The translations under genes and the position numbers were made by a program. A stretch of DNA of 64,000 nucleotides from positions 79,547-143,546 of the forward strand of contig DASYYB010000029.1 of the NCBI GenBank assembly GCA_035934235.1, written 5' to 3'. The notes under the pieces were generated by a model. That model was not told where the DNA came from and ran no database searches. It saw only the letters and a program-made list of their open reading frames with translations. Below are positions 1 to 7,785 of the stretch, one piece after another; position 1 is the stretch's first letter, and the number at the start of each line of letters is the position of its first letter. The stretch is from REEB95 sp035934235 (GTDB lineage Bacteria; Pseudomonadota; Alphaproteobacteria; ATCC43930; CGMCC-115725).

Positions 1-369
1 GGTCAGTGTCTCGTCCATCGGCACCATCGCCTCGCCCCAGCGGCCGATGCCGGCGCGATCGCCGAGCGCGCGCGCGATCGCTTCGCCGACGACGTAGCCC
101 GAATCCTCGGTGGTGTGGTGTTGATCGATGTGCAGGTCGCCCTTCGCCTCGAGATCGATGTCGATCAGGCTGTGCCGCGACAGCTGATCGAGCATGTGGT
201 CGAGAAAGCCGATGCCGGTGCGGATGCTGGCACGGCCGGCGCCATCGAGATCGACGCGCGCGTGGATGCGGGTCTCGCGCGTCGTGCGCTCGACCTCAGC
301 GACGCGGCCTTTCGGCTTGGCGCGGCCGCGCGTGGCCTTGGCTTTGGCTTTGGCGGTGGTTTTCGCCAT
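1..369 (-). CDS. hisB: Imidazoleglycerol-phosphate dehydratase, 5' part (cut by window edge)
   Basis: Dehydrates imidazole glycerol phosphate to imidazole acetol phosphate in histidine synthesis. The first 123 codons are present. After a low-complexity Lys/Ala-rich N-terminus (about residues 3-20), the protein shows the family sequence: TRETRI, GIGFLDHMLDQL, HIDQHHTTED (metal-binding His residues) and GEA. The start is the only ATG before the conserved part. It is transcribed away from hslV, as is usual in alphaproteobacteria. The C-terminal half, with the second HHxxE metal site, lies outside the window. Confidence 0.95.
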   Translation of the reverse strand, partial: MAKTTAKAKAKATRGRAKPKGRVAEVERTTRETRIHARVDLDGAGRASIRTGIGFLDHMLDQLSRHSLIDIDLEAKGDLHIDQHHTTEDSGYVVGEAIARALGDRAGIGRWGEAMVPMDETLT

Positions 370-439
370 CGAAATCAACTCCTTGCCGCGGTCTTGTAGC
401 AGGCGTGCCGCCGCCGCACCAGCGTGGCTCGCGCCGCCG

Positions 440-468
440 CTTGATTAACCGCGGCTGCGACCTACATT
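440..468 (+). promoter_or_regulatory. Putative RpoH (sigma-32) heat-shock promoter of hslVU
   Basis: CTTG at 440-443, an 18-base spacer, then CTACATT at 462-468. This resembles the alphaproteobacterial RpoH pattern CTTG-N17/18-CYTATNT (about 5 of 7 matches in the -10 element). Initiation would fall about 25 bases before the hslV ATG. hslVU is a heat-shock operon in other proteobacteria, which makes the match more credible. It is a pattern match only. Confidence 0.45.
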
Positions 469-498
469 TAGGGCCGTTTCCTGCCTCGAAAGGACCTC

Positions 499-1056
499 AT
501 GCAAGAGCAGAACCCGGCGTCCTGGCACGGCACCACCATTTTGTCCGTGCGCAAGGGCAGCAAGGTCGTCATCGCCGGCGACGGCCAGGTGACGATGGGC
601 AGCACCATCATCAAATCGAACGCCAAGAAGCTTCGCCGGTTGGCGGGCGACACGGTGCTTGCCGGCTTTGCCGGCTCGACCGCCGACGCCTTCGCGTTGT
701 TCGAGCGGCTTGAGGCCAAGCTCGAGCAGTACCCGGGCCAACTCACCCGCGCCTGCGTCGAGCTCGCCAAGGATTGGCGCACCGACCGGCTGCTGCGGCG
801 CCTCGAAGCCATGATGGCGGTGGTCGACAAGGAGGTGTCGCTGGTGCTGTCGGGCACCGGCGACGTGCTCGAACCCGAAAACGGCATCATCGGCATCGGC
901 TCCGGCGGTCCCTATGCGCTCGCCGCGGCGCGCGCGCTGCTCGACCGCCCGGATCTCGACGCCGAGGCCATCGTCCGCAAATCGATGGCGATCGCCGCCG
1001 ACATCTGTATCTACACCAACCGCAACGTCACCCTGGAATCACTCGATACGCAATGA
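499..1056 (+). CDS. hslV: HslV, ATP-dependent protease proteolytic subunit
   Basis: 185-residue peptidase of the HslUV (ClpQY) cytoplasmic protease, a threonine protease that forms a dodecamer capped by HslU hexamers. The catalytic Thr is Thr12 in WHGTTI; the preceding residues are a removable propeptide. GDGQVTMG, GFAGSTADAF and GSGGPYA are family segments. AAAGGA lies upstream of the ATG. It overlaps hslU by 4 bases (ATGA), so the subunits are translationally coupled. Length is normal. Confidence 0.97.
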   Translation: MQEQNPASWHGTTILSVRKGSKVVIAGDGQVTMGSTIIKSNAKKLRRLAGDTVLAGFAGSTADAFALFERLEAKLEQYPGQLTRACVELAKDWRTDRLLRRLEAMMAVVDKEVSLVLSGTGDVLEPENGIIGIGSGGPYALAAARALLDRPDLDAEAIVRKSMAIAADICIYTNRNVTLESLDTQ

Positions 1057-2369
1057 ACGCCGCTTTCAGCCCGCGCGAAATCGTCTCCGAACTCGATCGC
1101 CACATTGTCGGCCAGAACGACGCCAAGCGCGCCGTCGCCATCGCCCTGCGCAACCGCTGGCGCCGCCAGCAGCTGCCGGCCGAGTTGCGCGACGAGGTGC
1201 TGCCCAAGAACATCCTGATGATCGGGCCGACCGGCATCGGCAAGACCGAGATCGCCCGGCGACTCGCCAAATTGGCGCAGGCGCCGTTCATCAAGGTCGA
1301 GGCCACCAAGTTCACCGAGGTCGGCTATGTCGGCCGCGACGTCGAGCAGATCGTGCGCGACCTGCTCGAAGTCTCGCTGGCGCTGACGCGCGAGCGTTTG
1401 CGCAACGAAGTGACGAGCAAGGCCGAGGTCGCCGCCGAGGACCGCATCCTCGACGTGCTGGTCGGACCCGGCGCCGGGCCCGATACGCGCACCAAGTTCC
1501 GCCGCATGCTGCGCGCCGGCGAGCTCGACGACAAAGAGATCGAGATCCAGGTCCAGGACACCGGCGGCAACACGCCGACGGTCGAGATTCCGGGCATGCC
1601 CGGCGCCCAGGTCGGCATGATCAATCTCGGCGAGATCTTCGGCAAGCTCGGCGGCGCGCGCACCAAGCCGCGGCGCATGACCGTCGCCGAGGCGCAGCCG
1701 GCGTTGCTGCGCGAGGAAAGCGACAAGCTGCTCGATCAGGAAAAGGCGGTGAAGGAAGCGATCGCCGCCGCCGAGCAGAACGGCATCGTGTTCATCGACG
1801 AGATCGACAAGATCGCCGGCCGCAGCGGCGAGCGCATCGTCGGCGACGTCAGCCGCGAAGGCGTGCAGCGCGACCTGCTGCCGCTGATCGAGGGCACGAC
1901 GGTGGCGACCAAGCACGGGTCGGTGAAGACCGACCATATCCTGTTCATCGCCTCGGGCGCGTTCCATCTGGCGAAGCCGTCGGACCTGTTGCCCGAGCTG
2001 CAAGGCCGGCTGCCGATCCGCGTCGAGCTCAAGCCGCTGACGCGCGACGATTTCCGCCGCATCCTGACCGAGCCGCAAGCCAGCCTGATCAAGCAATACA
2101 AGGCGCTGCTGGCGACCGAGAACGTCACGCTCGACTTCAAGCCCGAGGCGATCGACGAGATCGCGGCGTTGGCTGAAGAGATCAACACCAACGTCGAGAA
2201 CATCGGCGCGCGGCGGCTGCATACCGTGCTCGAGCGGCTTTTGGAGGAGGCGAGCTATACCGCCTCGGACCAGCCGCCCGGCACCGTGCTGGCGATCGAC
2301 CGTGACTACGTGCGCACGCGCGTCGGCGCGCTCGCCAAGAACGCCGACCTGTCCAAGTTCATCCTGTAA
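1053..2369 (+). CDS. hslU: HslU, ATPase subunit of the HslUV protease
   Basis: 438-residue AAA+ unfoldase that feeds substrates to HslV. The Walker A motif GPTGIGKT is at 58-65 and the Walker B FIDEID starts near residue 247. TEVGYVGRDVE follows Walker A, and the regulatory I-domain lies at about 110-230. The chain ends in the hydrophobic tail FIL, which in this family inserts into HslV to activate it. The start is fixed by the ATGA overlap with hslV; a longer upstream reading frame is only the antisense/alternate frame of hslV. Confidence 0.97.
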   Translation: MNAAFSPREIVSELDRHIVGQNDAKRAVAIALRNRWRRQQLPAELRDEVLPKNILMIGPTGIGKTEIARRLAKLAQAPFIKVEATKFTEVGYVGRDVEQIVRDLLEVSLALTRERLRNEVTSKAEVAAEDRILDVLVGPGAGPDTRTKFRRMLRAGELDDKEIEIQVQDTGGNTPTVEIPGMPGAQVGMINLGEIFGKLGGARTKPRRMTVAEAQPALLREESDKLLDQEKAVKEAIAAAEQNGIVFIDEIDKIAGRSGERIVGDVSREGVQRDLLPLIEGTTVATKHGSVKTDHILFIASGAFHLAKPSDLLPELQGRLPIRVELKPLTRDDFRRILTEPQASLIKQYKALLATENVTLDFKPEAIDEIAALAEEINTNVENIGARRLHTVLERLLEEASYTASDQPPGTVLAIDRDYVRTRVGALAKNADLSKFIL

Positions 2370-2386
2370 CCGGCCGCGCTCGACGG

Positions 2387-2423
2387 AAAAGAAAAGGACG
2401 TTCCGGGGGAGCGGAACGTCCTT
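2387..2423 (-). terminator. Rho-independent terminator after the cold-shock gene (possibly bidirectional)
   Basis: A perfect 12-bp stem (2394-2405 with 2412-2423) around a 6-base loop. Read on the minus strand it is followed by TTCTTTTCC, a typical T-rich tail, so it ends transcription of the cold-shock gene. It may also stop hslVU transcripts arriving on the plus strand, although no T-tract is present in that direction. Confidence 0.8.
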
Positions 2424-2462
2424 GGAGAGCCGGCCGAAATCGGGGGGCCGGTCCAGAGCCGG

Positions 2463-2669
2463 TTATTCGGCGGGCGCGAGATTGGCGGCGGCATCCTTGC
2501 CGCGATCGCGCGCGATCTCGTACTTGAGCTTTTGCCCTTCATTGAGCGAGCCCATGCCGGCGCGCTCGACCGCCGAGATGTGGACGAAAACGTCCTTGCC
2601 GCCGTCCTGGGGGCGAATGAATCCATAGCCTTTCTGTGCGTTGAACCACTTCACGGTGCCAATAGCCAA
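2463..2669 (-). CDS. CspA-family cold-shock protein
   Basis: 68-residue single-domain OB-fold protein that binds single-stranded nucleic acid and acts as an RNA chaperone. RNP1 (KGYGFI) and RNP2 (VFVHIS) are intact and the start GTVKWFN is typical. About 210 bases separate it from the XRE gene upstream; that gap is T-rich on the minus strand and could form the long leader common in cold-shock mRNAs, though I see no specific cold-box. It ends at its own terminator. Paralogues are common, so the exact csp letter is not assigned. Confidence 0.93.
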   Translation of the reverse strand: MAIGTVKWFNAQKGYGFIRPQDGGKDVFVHISAVERAGMGSLNEGQKLKYEIARDRGKDAAANLAPAE

Positions 2670-2879
2670 GCTGGGTCTCCAAAGCGTTTGGTGCCGTGCA
2701 CGCCCACGGCGGCTGCGTCAATCGAAGGGTCGAGGGCGTGATCGGTGGACGATCGAGGGCGCACGAACCGGAGATTGGGCGGGAAAAATCGTGCTGTGCG
2801 GCGGGGTCGCAAAACAACCGTTTTTCGGCGTTCTCCCGATTCTCCGGCCGCGTTTTAGGGGAAACCCGGAGCGGTTAGG

Positions 2880-3275
2880 TCAACGTCGGTTCACGGTCCG
2901 CCGGCGGCGCGGCGGCAACGTCGGCGCCGATTTGATCAGCTCGAGCAGGCGCGCAACGCGCGCCGGCGGCAGCTTGCGGATGCGTTCGGCGAGCAGGTTC
3001 GCCAGCTCGGTCGCCTCGGCCGACAGGCCGGCCGTGTCGACAGTGACGCGCGGGTGCGAGATGCGCGCAAGGCGCATCAATTCGTCGGCTTCGTCCCAGA
3101 TGATGCCGAGCTGGGCGCAGATCGACACCACCATGGCGTGCGTCGGCCGGCCGCGGCGTCCGTGTTCGAGCGCCGAAAGATAGGCCGCCGAGACGCCGAG
3201 GGTCGCGGCCATGTCCTTGAGGCGGATGCCGCGTTCGGCGCGGATGGCGCGCAGTTTGATGCCGAACGGCGTCAT
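2880..3275 (-). CDS. XRE-family helix-turn-helix regulator
   Basis: 131-residue protein with an N-terminal Cro/CI-type HTH (about residues 5-60, containing IRLKDMAATLGVSAAYLSALE) and a basic C-terminal tail. It overlaps the end of smr by 4 bases. In many alphaproteobacteria a regulator of this type follows tim44-mltA-smr. Its targets are unknown; autoregulation or control of this operon is only a guess. The chosen ATG gives the usual MxPFGxKLR start. Confidence 0.85.
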   Translation of the reverse strand: MTPFGIKLRAIRAERGIRLKDMAATLGVSAAYLSALEHGRRGRPTHAMVVSICAQLGIIWDEADELMRLARISHPRVTVDTAGLSAEATELANLLAERIRKLPPARVARLLELIKSAPTLPPRRRRTVNRR

Positions 3276-3802
3276 GGCCGCGGCGTTCCGGCGCGCGCGC
3301 GGCGCAGCATGACACAGAACGCGCCGCTGCCGCCGAGCTGCGGCGGCGCCGGCGTCACCGCCAGGATGCGCGCACGCATCGCCGGCTCGGCGAGCCAGCG
3401 CGGCACCGCGGTGCGCAGCACGCCTTCGCCGCTGCGCCCTTTGCCGGTGATCACCAAAGCCAAGCGCGCGCCATCGGCGGCGCTCGTCGCAATGAAGCGC
3501 ACCAGGGCGCGATGCGCCGCCTCCTGGGTCAGGCCGTGCAGATCGAGACGCGCATCGATCGCCAGCTCGCCACGTTTGATGCGCGTCAGCGTGCGGCGGT
3601 CGATGGCGCCGGGCGCCGCGCCGTTTTTCGCGTCGTCGCGGCGCCAATCGAAATTGACCGGCGACGGTGCGGCGGGCGATGGCGGCTCTGGCGCAGATGA
3701 CGGCGAATCTTCGGGCGGCTTCCTTGCCGCCCGCAACGGCCTAACGCCGCGCATCGCGGCGCGCCAGATCGACCGGTCTTCGTCCTTAAGCCGCCTCGTC
3801 AT
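3272..3802 (-). CDS. Smr/MutS2-domain protein
   Basis: 176 residues. An Arg/Pro-rich N-terminal half leads into a C-terminal Smr domain with the hallmark LDLHGLT (residues 86-92) and VITGKG (117-122). Stand-alone Smr proteins have nicking-endonuclease or RNA-cleaving activity in studied cases; the substrate here is unknown. The MTRRLKDEDRSIW start is typical for the family and places the first 17 bases inside the end of lutC, suggesting coupling. It is normally directly downstream of mltA, but here the lut genes intervene. Confidence 0.88.
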   Translation of the reverse strand: MTRRLKDEDRSIWRAAMRGVRPLRAARKPPEDSPSSAPEPPSPAAPSPVNFDWRRDDAKNGAAPGAIDRRTLTRIKRGELAIDARLDLHGLTQEAAHRALVRFIATSAADGARLALVITGKGRSGEGVLRTAVPRWLAEPAMRARILAVTPAPPQLGGSGAFCVMLRRARAGTPRP

Positions 3803-4487
3803 CGTCGATCAGGACGATATGCAACCGGCGCGGTCCGTGCGCGCCGAGCTCGATCTTCTGCTCGATATCGGCGGTGCGCGACGGGCCGGTGATGAAGTTG
3901 ACCGTGCGCGGCATGGCGAAGCCATCGTCGCGGTTGCGCGCGGCGCGCAACCGGTCCCAGCCGTCTTCGTAGGCCGCAACCACCTGACCCACGCGCACCA
4001 CGACGATATGCGTGTCGGGCAGGAAATTGTTGCGCGTCGGACCGGCGGCACCGGAATGCAGCATCAACGTGCCGGTCTCGGCGATGGCAGCGAAGCAGGC
4101 GGTGACGCCGACCGGGTCCGTGTCCTCGGCGACGCCGCGCCGGGTTTCGAGTAACGGCCGCTCGTTCCACGGCAGCGCATCGAGCACCGGATCGGGTGCG
4201 CGCACCAGCCGCGCCGGCAGGTTGAGGCGACTCAGATAGTCGGCAATCGCCGCCGGCACATCGTCCGCCCGTTTGACGCGTGCCACCGTGGCATTCACCG
4301 TCTCCGCCATCTTGACGAAGAGCTCGACCTGGCCGCGCAGCGGCAGCGTCCGCGCGCGCGCCGGAATCAGATTACGGCGGTGCGTCACCAGGCGGGTTTC
4401 GCAGGCTGCGGCGGCTTCGGGCGCGAGCGGTCCGCGTTTGAACGCACGGCGGATCGAATTCAGAATCTGATCGCGCGAGCCGGTCAT
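3786..4487 (-). CDS. lutC: LutC, lactate utilization protein C
   Basis: 233-residue member of the LUD/YkgG family, third subunit of the LutABC L-lactate oxidase complex. DPVGVTACFAAIAETGTLM is the family core, with VNFITGPSRTADIE near the C-terminus. The ATG overlaps the lutB stop (ATGA), giving a tight lutA-lutB-lutC order. Its last 17 bases overlap smr. No dedicated lut regulator lies beside it. Confidence 0.9.
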   Translation of the reverse strand: MTGSRDQILNSIRRAFKRGPLAPEAAAACETRLVTHRRNLIPARARTLPLRGQVELFVKMAETVNATVARVKRADDVPAAIADYLSRLNLPARLVRAPDPVLDALPWNERPLLETRRGVAEDTDPVGVTACFAAIAETGTLMLHSGAAGPTRNNFLPDTHIVVVRVGQVVAAYEDGWDRLRAARNRDDGFAMPRTVNFITGPSRTADIEQKIELGAHGPRRLHIVLIDDDEAA

Positions 4488-5914
4488 CGGGCCATCCGTT
4501 TGGCCTGGCGCGCGGCCCACAAGCTCATGAAGCTGCGGCCTTCGGGCGCCGGCATGTCGCGCGTCCGCGTCCAGCCCGCCGCCAACGGCAGCGCGCGGAA
4601 GCGGCCGCGGCCGCGACCGACAGCGCCCAAGATGCGGGCGCCGATGTCCGCCATGACGCGATAGAGCGCCGGCCGCCGCGCGAAAAACGCCCAAACGGCG
4701 AGACCGAGGCGATAGGTCGGCGGCGGCAGGTGGCGTTGGAACTCGCGCTCGCGCCAATGGCGCATCATCTTGGGCAGCGGAATCTTCATCGGACAGACGC
4801 TTTCGCACTGGCCACAGAAGGTCGAGGCGTTCGGCAAATTGCCGGCTGCTTCGACGCCGATCAGCGACGGCGTCAGCACCGAACCCATCGGTCCGGGATA
4901 GACCCAGCCGTAGCTCTGGCCGCCGATCGCGCGATAGACCGGGCAATGGTTGAGGCAAGCGGCGCAGCGGATACAGCGCAGCATGTCCTCGAATTCGCCG
5001 CCCAAAAGCCCGCTGCGGCCGTTGTCGAGCAGCACGACATGGTATTCACCCGGTCCGTCGGCGTCATCGGGCCGGCGCGGACCGGTCGAGACGGTGGTGT
5101 AGGCCGAGAATTCCTGGCCGGTCGCCGAGCGCGCCAGCAGGCGCAGGATGGTCGCCGCATCCTCGAGCGTCGGCACCACCTTTTCGAGCGAGGCCAGCAC
5201 GATATGCGCCTTGGGCAGCGTCTGCGTCAGGTCACCGTTACCTTCGTTGGTGACGATGATGCTCGAGCCGGTCTCGGCGACCAGGAAATTGGCGCCGGTA
5301 ATGCCGACATCGGCGGCAAGAAAGCGCGGTCGCAGTATCGCCCGTGCCTCGTCGCACATCTGCCGTGAATCGTCGAGCGGCCGCGCCGGGTCGAGATCGC
5401 GATGGGTGTCACGGAACGATTGCGCGATCTGCTCCTTCACCAGATGAACGGCGGGCGCGATGATATGGCTCGGCGGCTCGTGCCGGATCTGGATGATGTA
5501 TTCGCCGAGATCGGTTTCGACCGGCGTGACGCCATTGGCTTCGAGATAGTCGTTGACGCCCATCTCCTCGCCGATCATCGACTTGCCCTTGGTGACCGTC
5601 TTGGCGCCGAGGCGGCGGCAGATCGCCAACACCGTTTCGTTGGCCTCGGCAGCGTTCCGGCACCAATGCACCTGCCCGCCGTTGGCGATCAACTTCCGCT
5701 CGAAGGCTTCGAGATAGAAATCGAGATGCGCCAGGGCATCCTTCTTGATCGCTACGGCCTGCTCGCGCAGTTCCTCCCATTCCGGCAGCTGCGCCACGGC
5801 GTGCGCGCGGCGCTCGGCGAAACCGGTACGCAGATTGATCATCGCGCGTTGCAGATTGGGATCGCCGAGCGCATGGCGCGCATTGGCCTTGAAGGCGCGG
5901 CTGGTCGCCTTCAT
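4484..5914 (-). CDS. lutB: LutB, iron-sulfur lactate oxidation subunit
   Basis: 476 residues, normal length. An N-terminal LUD domain contains TKGKSMIGEEMGVN. A ferredoxin-like region follows with two CxxCxxxC motifs: CAACLNHCP (about residue 310) and CGQCESVCP (about 365), each set for a 4Fe-4S cluster with a fourth Cys further on. LutB passes electrons from lactate through these clusters. It overlaps both neighbours by 4 bases. Confidence 0.93.
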   Translation of the reverse strand: MKATSRAFKANARHALGDPNLQRAMINLRTGFAERRAHAVAQLPEWEELREQAVAIKKDALAHLDFYLEAFERKLIANGGQVHWCRNAAEANETVLAICRRLGAKTVTKGKSMIGEEMGVNDYLEANGVTPVETDLGEYIIQIRHEPPSHIIAPAVHLVKEQIAQSFRDTHRDLDPARPLDDSRQMCDEARAILRPRFLAADVGITGANFLVAETGSSIIVTNEGNGDLTQTLPKAHIVLASLEKVVPTLEDAATILRLLARSATGQEFSAYTTVSTGPRRPDDADGPGEYHVVLLDNGRSGLLGGEFEDMLRCIRCAACLNHCPVYRAIGGQSYGWVYPGPMGSVLTPSLIGVEAAGNLPNASTFCGQCESVCPMKIPLPKMMRHWREREFQRHLPPPTYRLGLAVWAFFARRPALYRVMADIGARILGAVGRGRGRFRALPLAAGWTRTRDMPAPEGRSFMSLWAARQAKRMAR

Positions 5915-6678
5915 GCGCCGTCTCCAGGCTCGCCCAGCGCCGGCGCCGCGATGCCCGCGAGCACTTCAGCGACATGCCGCACCTTGGTCGGATCGCCGGC
6001 GCGCTCGAGCTTGCCGGCCATGTTGAGGAGACAGCCCATGTCGCCGGCGAGCAGCGTGTCGGCGCCGGACGCGCGGATATTGTCGGTCTTCTCGCCGACG
6101 ATCTTGTCGGAAATATCGGCATATTTAACGGCAAAAGTTCCGCCAAAGCCGCAACAGACCTCGCAATCGCGCATCTCTTTGAGGGTCAATCCCTCGACGC
6201 TGGCGAGCAGCGTGCGCGGCTGCGCCTTGACGCCGAGCTCGCGCAGGCCGGAGCAGGAATCGTGATAGGTCGCGACACCATCGTAGCGCGCGGTGACGCG
6301 TTCGATCTTCATCACGTCGACCAGAAACGAAATCAGCTCATAGGTGCGGCCGGCGAGTTCGCGGGCCTTTGCCGCCGCGACGGCATCGTCGGAAAACAGC
6401 GCCGGATAATGGGCCTTGATCATGCCGGCGCACGAACCCGACGGCGCCACGACGTAATCGAAACCGGCAAAGGCCGATAGGACGGTGCGCGCAACGGCCT
6501 GCGCCGATTTGCGGTCGCCCGAATTGTACGCCGGCTGGCCGCAGCAGCTTTGCAGCCGCGGCACCTCGACCGTGCAGCCCGCATCCTCGAGCAGCTTCAC
6601 CGCCGCGAAGCCGACCGACGGGCGGAACAGGTCGACGAGGCAGGTGACGAACAGTGCAACGCGCGGCTTCTCGGTCAT
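5911..6678 (-). CDS. lutA: LutA, CCG-domain lactate oxidation subunit
   Basis: 255 residues with two cysteine-rich CCG domains: SCCGQPAYNSG (Cys45-46) and CEVCCGFGGTF (about residue 190). These motifs are typical of GlpC/HdrB/LutA proteins and bind a non-cubane Fe-S cluster. It is the first gene of lutABC. The ATG is chosen because TEKPRVALFVTCL is the usual N-terminus; the ribosome-binding site is weak (GGGAAA). No promoter is obvious in the 115 bases upstream, which hold the terminator of the preceding gene. Confidence 0.92.
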   Translation of the reverse strand: MTEKPRVALFVTCLVDLFRPSVGFAAVKLLEDAGCTVEVPRLQSCCGQPAYNSGDRKSAQAVARTVLSAFAGFDYVVAPSGSCAGMIKAHYPALFSDDAVAAAKARELAGRTYELISFLVDVMKIERVTARYDGVATYHDSCSGLRELGVKAQPRTLLASVEGLTLKEMRDCEVCCGFGGTFAVKYADISDKIVGEKTDNIRASGADTLLAGDMGCLLNMAGKLERAGDPTKVRHVAEVLAGIAAPALGEPGDGA

Positions 6679-6740
6679 GCGTTTTTTCCCGGCGTTTCTG
6701 CGCGCAGGATGGCGGCGCGAGACCGCGAAAGCAACCGCGC

Positions 6741-6778
6741 AAAGAAAAGCCCGCCGGGCACAGGCCGCGGCGGGCTTT
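6741..6778 (-). terminator. Rho-independent terminator separating the glycine-zipper gene from lutABC
   Basis: An 11-bp stem (6746-6756 with 6768-6778) closes an 11-base loop that can pair further. On the minus strand it is followed by a TTTTCTTT tail. It lies directly after the stop of the lipoprotein gene at 6794, so lutABC most likely has its own start of transcription downstream of it. Confidence 0.85.
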
Positions 6779-6793
6779 GCGTGACGCCGTCGC

Positions 6794-7297
6794 TCAGCGC
6801 GGCGGGGGAGGCGGCGGCGGATAGTTCGGCGGCGGCGCGTAGCCCGGCGGCTGCGACGTCGGCGACGGCGCCTGGGCATAGCCCGGCACCTGATTGCCCT
6901 TCGAGTACATGCACTGTTGGTAGGCGATGTCGTAGCGCTGCTGGATCGTCATGTTGGCGGTGCTCGATTGGCTCGTGCCATAGAGCGTGCCGCCGCCGGC
7001 GCCAGCCGCCGCGCCGATCGCCGCGCCGCGGCCGCCGCCAATCGCGGCGCCCAAGCCGGCGCCGAGCACGGTGCCGATCGCAGCGGAGCCAAGCGCCGAG
7101 TTGTTCGCCGACTGCGCGGCGCCGGCGACCTGCTGGTCGGCGAAATTCTTGCACACCGCCTGATCTTCCTCGAAGACCGAGAACGGCTTGTTCGGCGCCG
7201 GCATAACGGCAACCGACGGGCCGACCGGATGCGAGGCGCAGGCCGACAGCGCAGTCAACGCGATCAGGCTGACGGCGGTCGTCTTCATGGTTCGCAC
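6794..7297 (-). CDS. Glycine-zipper lipoprotein with proline-rich tail
   Basis: 167 residues. A signal peptide ends in the lipobox LSAC, so the protein is probably a lipoprotein. A glycine-zipper segment follows (about residues 70-100, GLGAAIGGGRGAAIGAAAGAGGG), then a tail of Pro/Tyr/Gln with a polyproline run at the C-terminus. I start it at the GTG at 7297, which sits about 7 bases after AGGAG; an in-frame ATG at 7288 is the alternative. Glycine-zipper proteins of this kind often associate with the outer membrane. No specific function is known. Confidence 0.75.
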   Translation of the reverse strand: MRTMKTTAVSLIALTALSACASHPVGPSVAVMPAPNKPFSVFEEDQAVCKNFADQQVAGAAQSANNSALGSAAIGTVLGAGLGAAIGGGRGAAIGAAAGAGGGTLYGTSQSSTANMTIQQRYDIAYQQCMYSKGNQVPGYAQAPSPTSQPPGYAPPPNYPPPPPPPR

Positions 7298-7331
7298 GGA
7301 AGTTCTCCTCTGGGTCGTCAAAGTATTACCG

Positions 7332-7673
7332 CTACGGACGCGCCGGAACCTGACGCCAACCGCTCTCGCAGCTGGACACGTAGGGATAATAGCCCTTCGG
7401 GTTGTCGCAGTAGTACCAAGTCTGCGCTTGCGGCGCGACAGGGGTCGGCGGGGGCGGCGGCGCATAGACCACGGGCGGTGGCGCGTAATAAACCGGCGGC
7501 GGGTAATAAACCACCGGCGGCGGCGGGTAATAATAGTAGGGGCCGCAACACAACGGCACGCCGATATGGACAAAAACCCGCGCCGCGGCCGGCGCGGGGG
7601 CCAAGGCCAAGCCGCCGCCAAGCGCGATGGCGCCGACGGCCAGAGCGGATTTAAGGCAGATTCGCTTCAACAT
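7332..7673 (-). CDS. Exported proline/tyrosine-rich protein
   Basis: 113 residues. A signal peptide (cleavage likely after PAAA, about residue 32) is followed by a low-complexity stretch of YYPPPP units and a conserved-looking C-terminus, WYYCDNPKGYYPYVSSC plus GW. The two Cys there could form a disulfide. Proteins with this C-terminal motif are widespread in proteobacteria, without known function. AGGAG lies 8 bases before the chosen ATG; the GTG nine bases earlier would overlap the ribosome-binding site. It is probably co-transcribed with the glycine-zipper lipoprotein 34 bases downstream. Confidence 0.75.
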   Translation of the reverse strand: MLKRICLKSALAVGAIALGGGLALAPAPAAARVFVHIGVPLCCGPYYYYPPPPVVYYPPPVYYAPPPVVYAPPPPPTPVAPQAQTWYYCDNPKGYYPYVSSCESGWRQVPARP

Positions 7674-7735
7674 CGGAAACACTCCTCGCGCGCCTGGACG
7701 GCAGCGCGTCCCCAGACATAACGGAATACCGCACC

Positions 7736-7763
7736 ATTATAGTTCGCCATTCCCCGACGGTAA
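7736..7763 (-). promoter_or_regulatory. Putative sigma-70-type promoter for the two exported-protein genes
   Basis: On the minus strand a perfect TATAAT (7736-7741) is preceded about 16 bases earlier by a weak -35 match, TTACCG (7758-7763). It lies about 65 bases upstream of the ATG at 7673. The surrounding 7674-7785 gap holds no gene. Confidence 0.4.
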
Positions 7764-7785
7764 TTCTATGGCTGGAAACGGCCGC

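Noticed and set aside
1011..2222. 403-codon minus-strand frame opposite hslU
   Set aside because: Antisense shadow of hslU; no recognisable domain.
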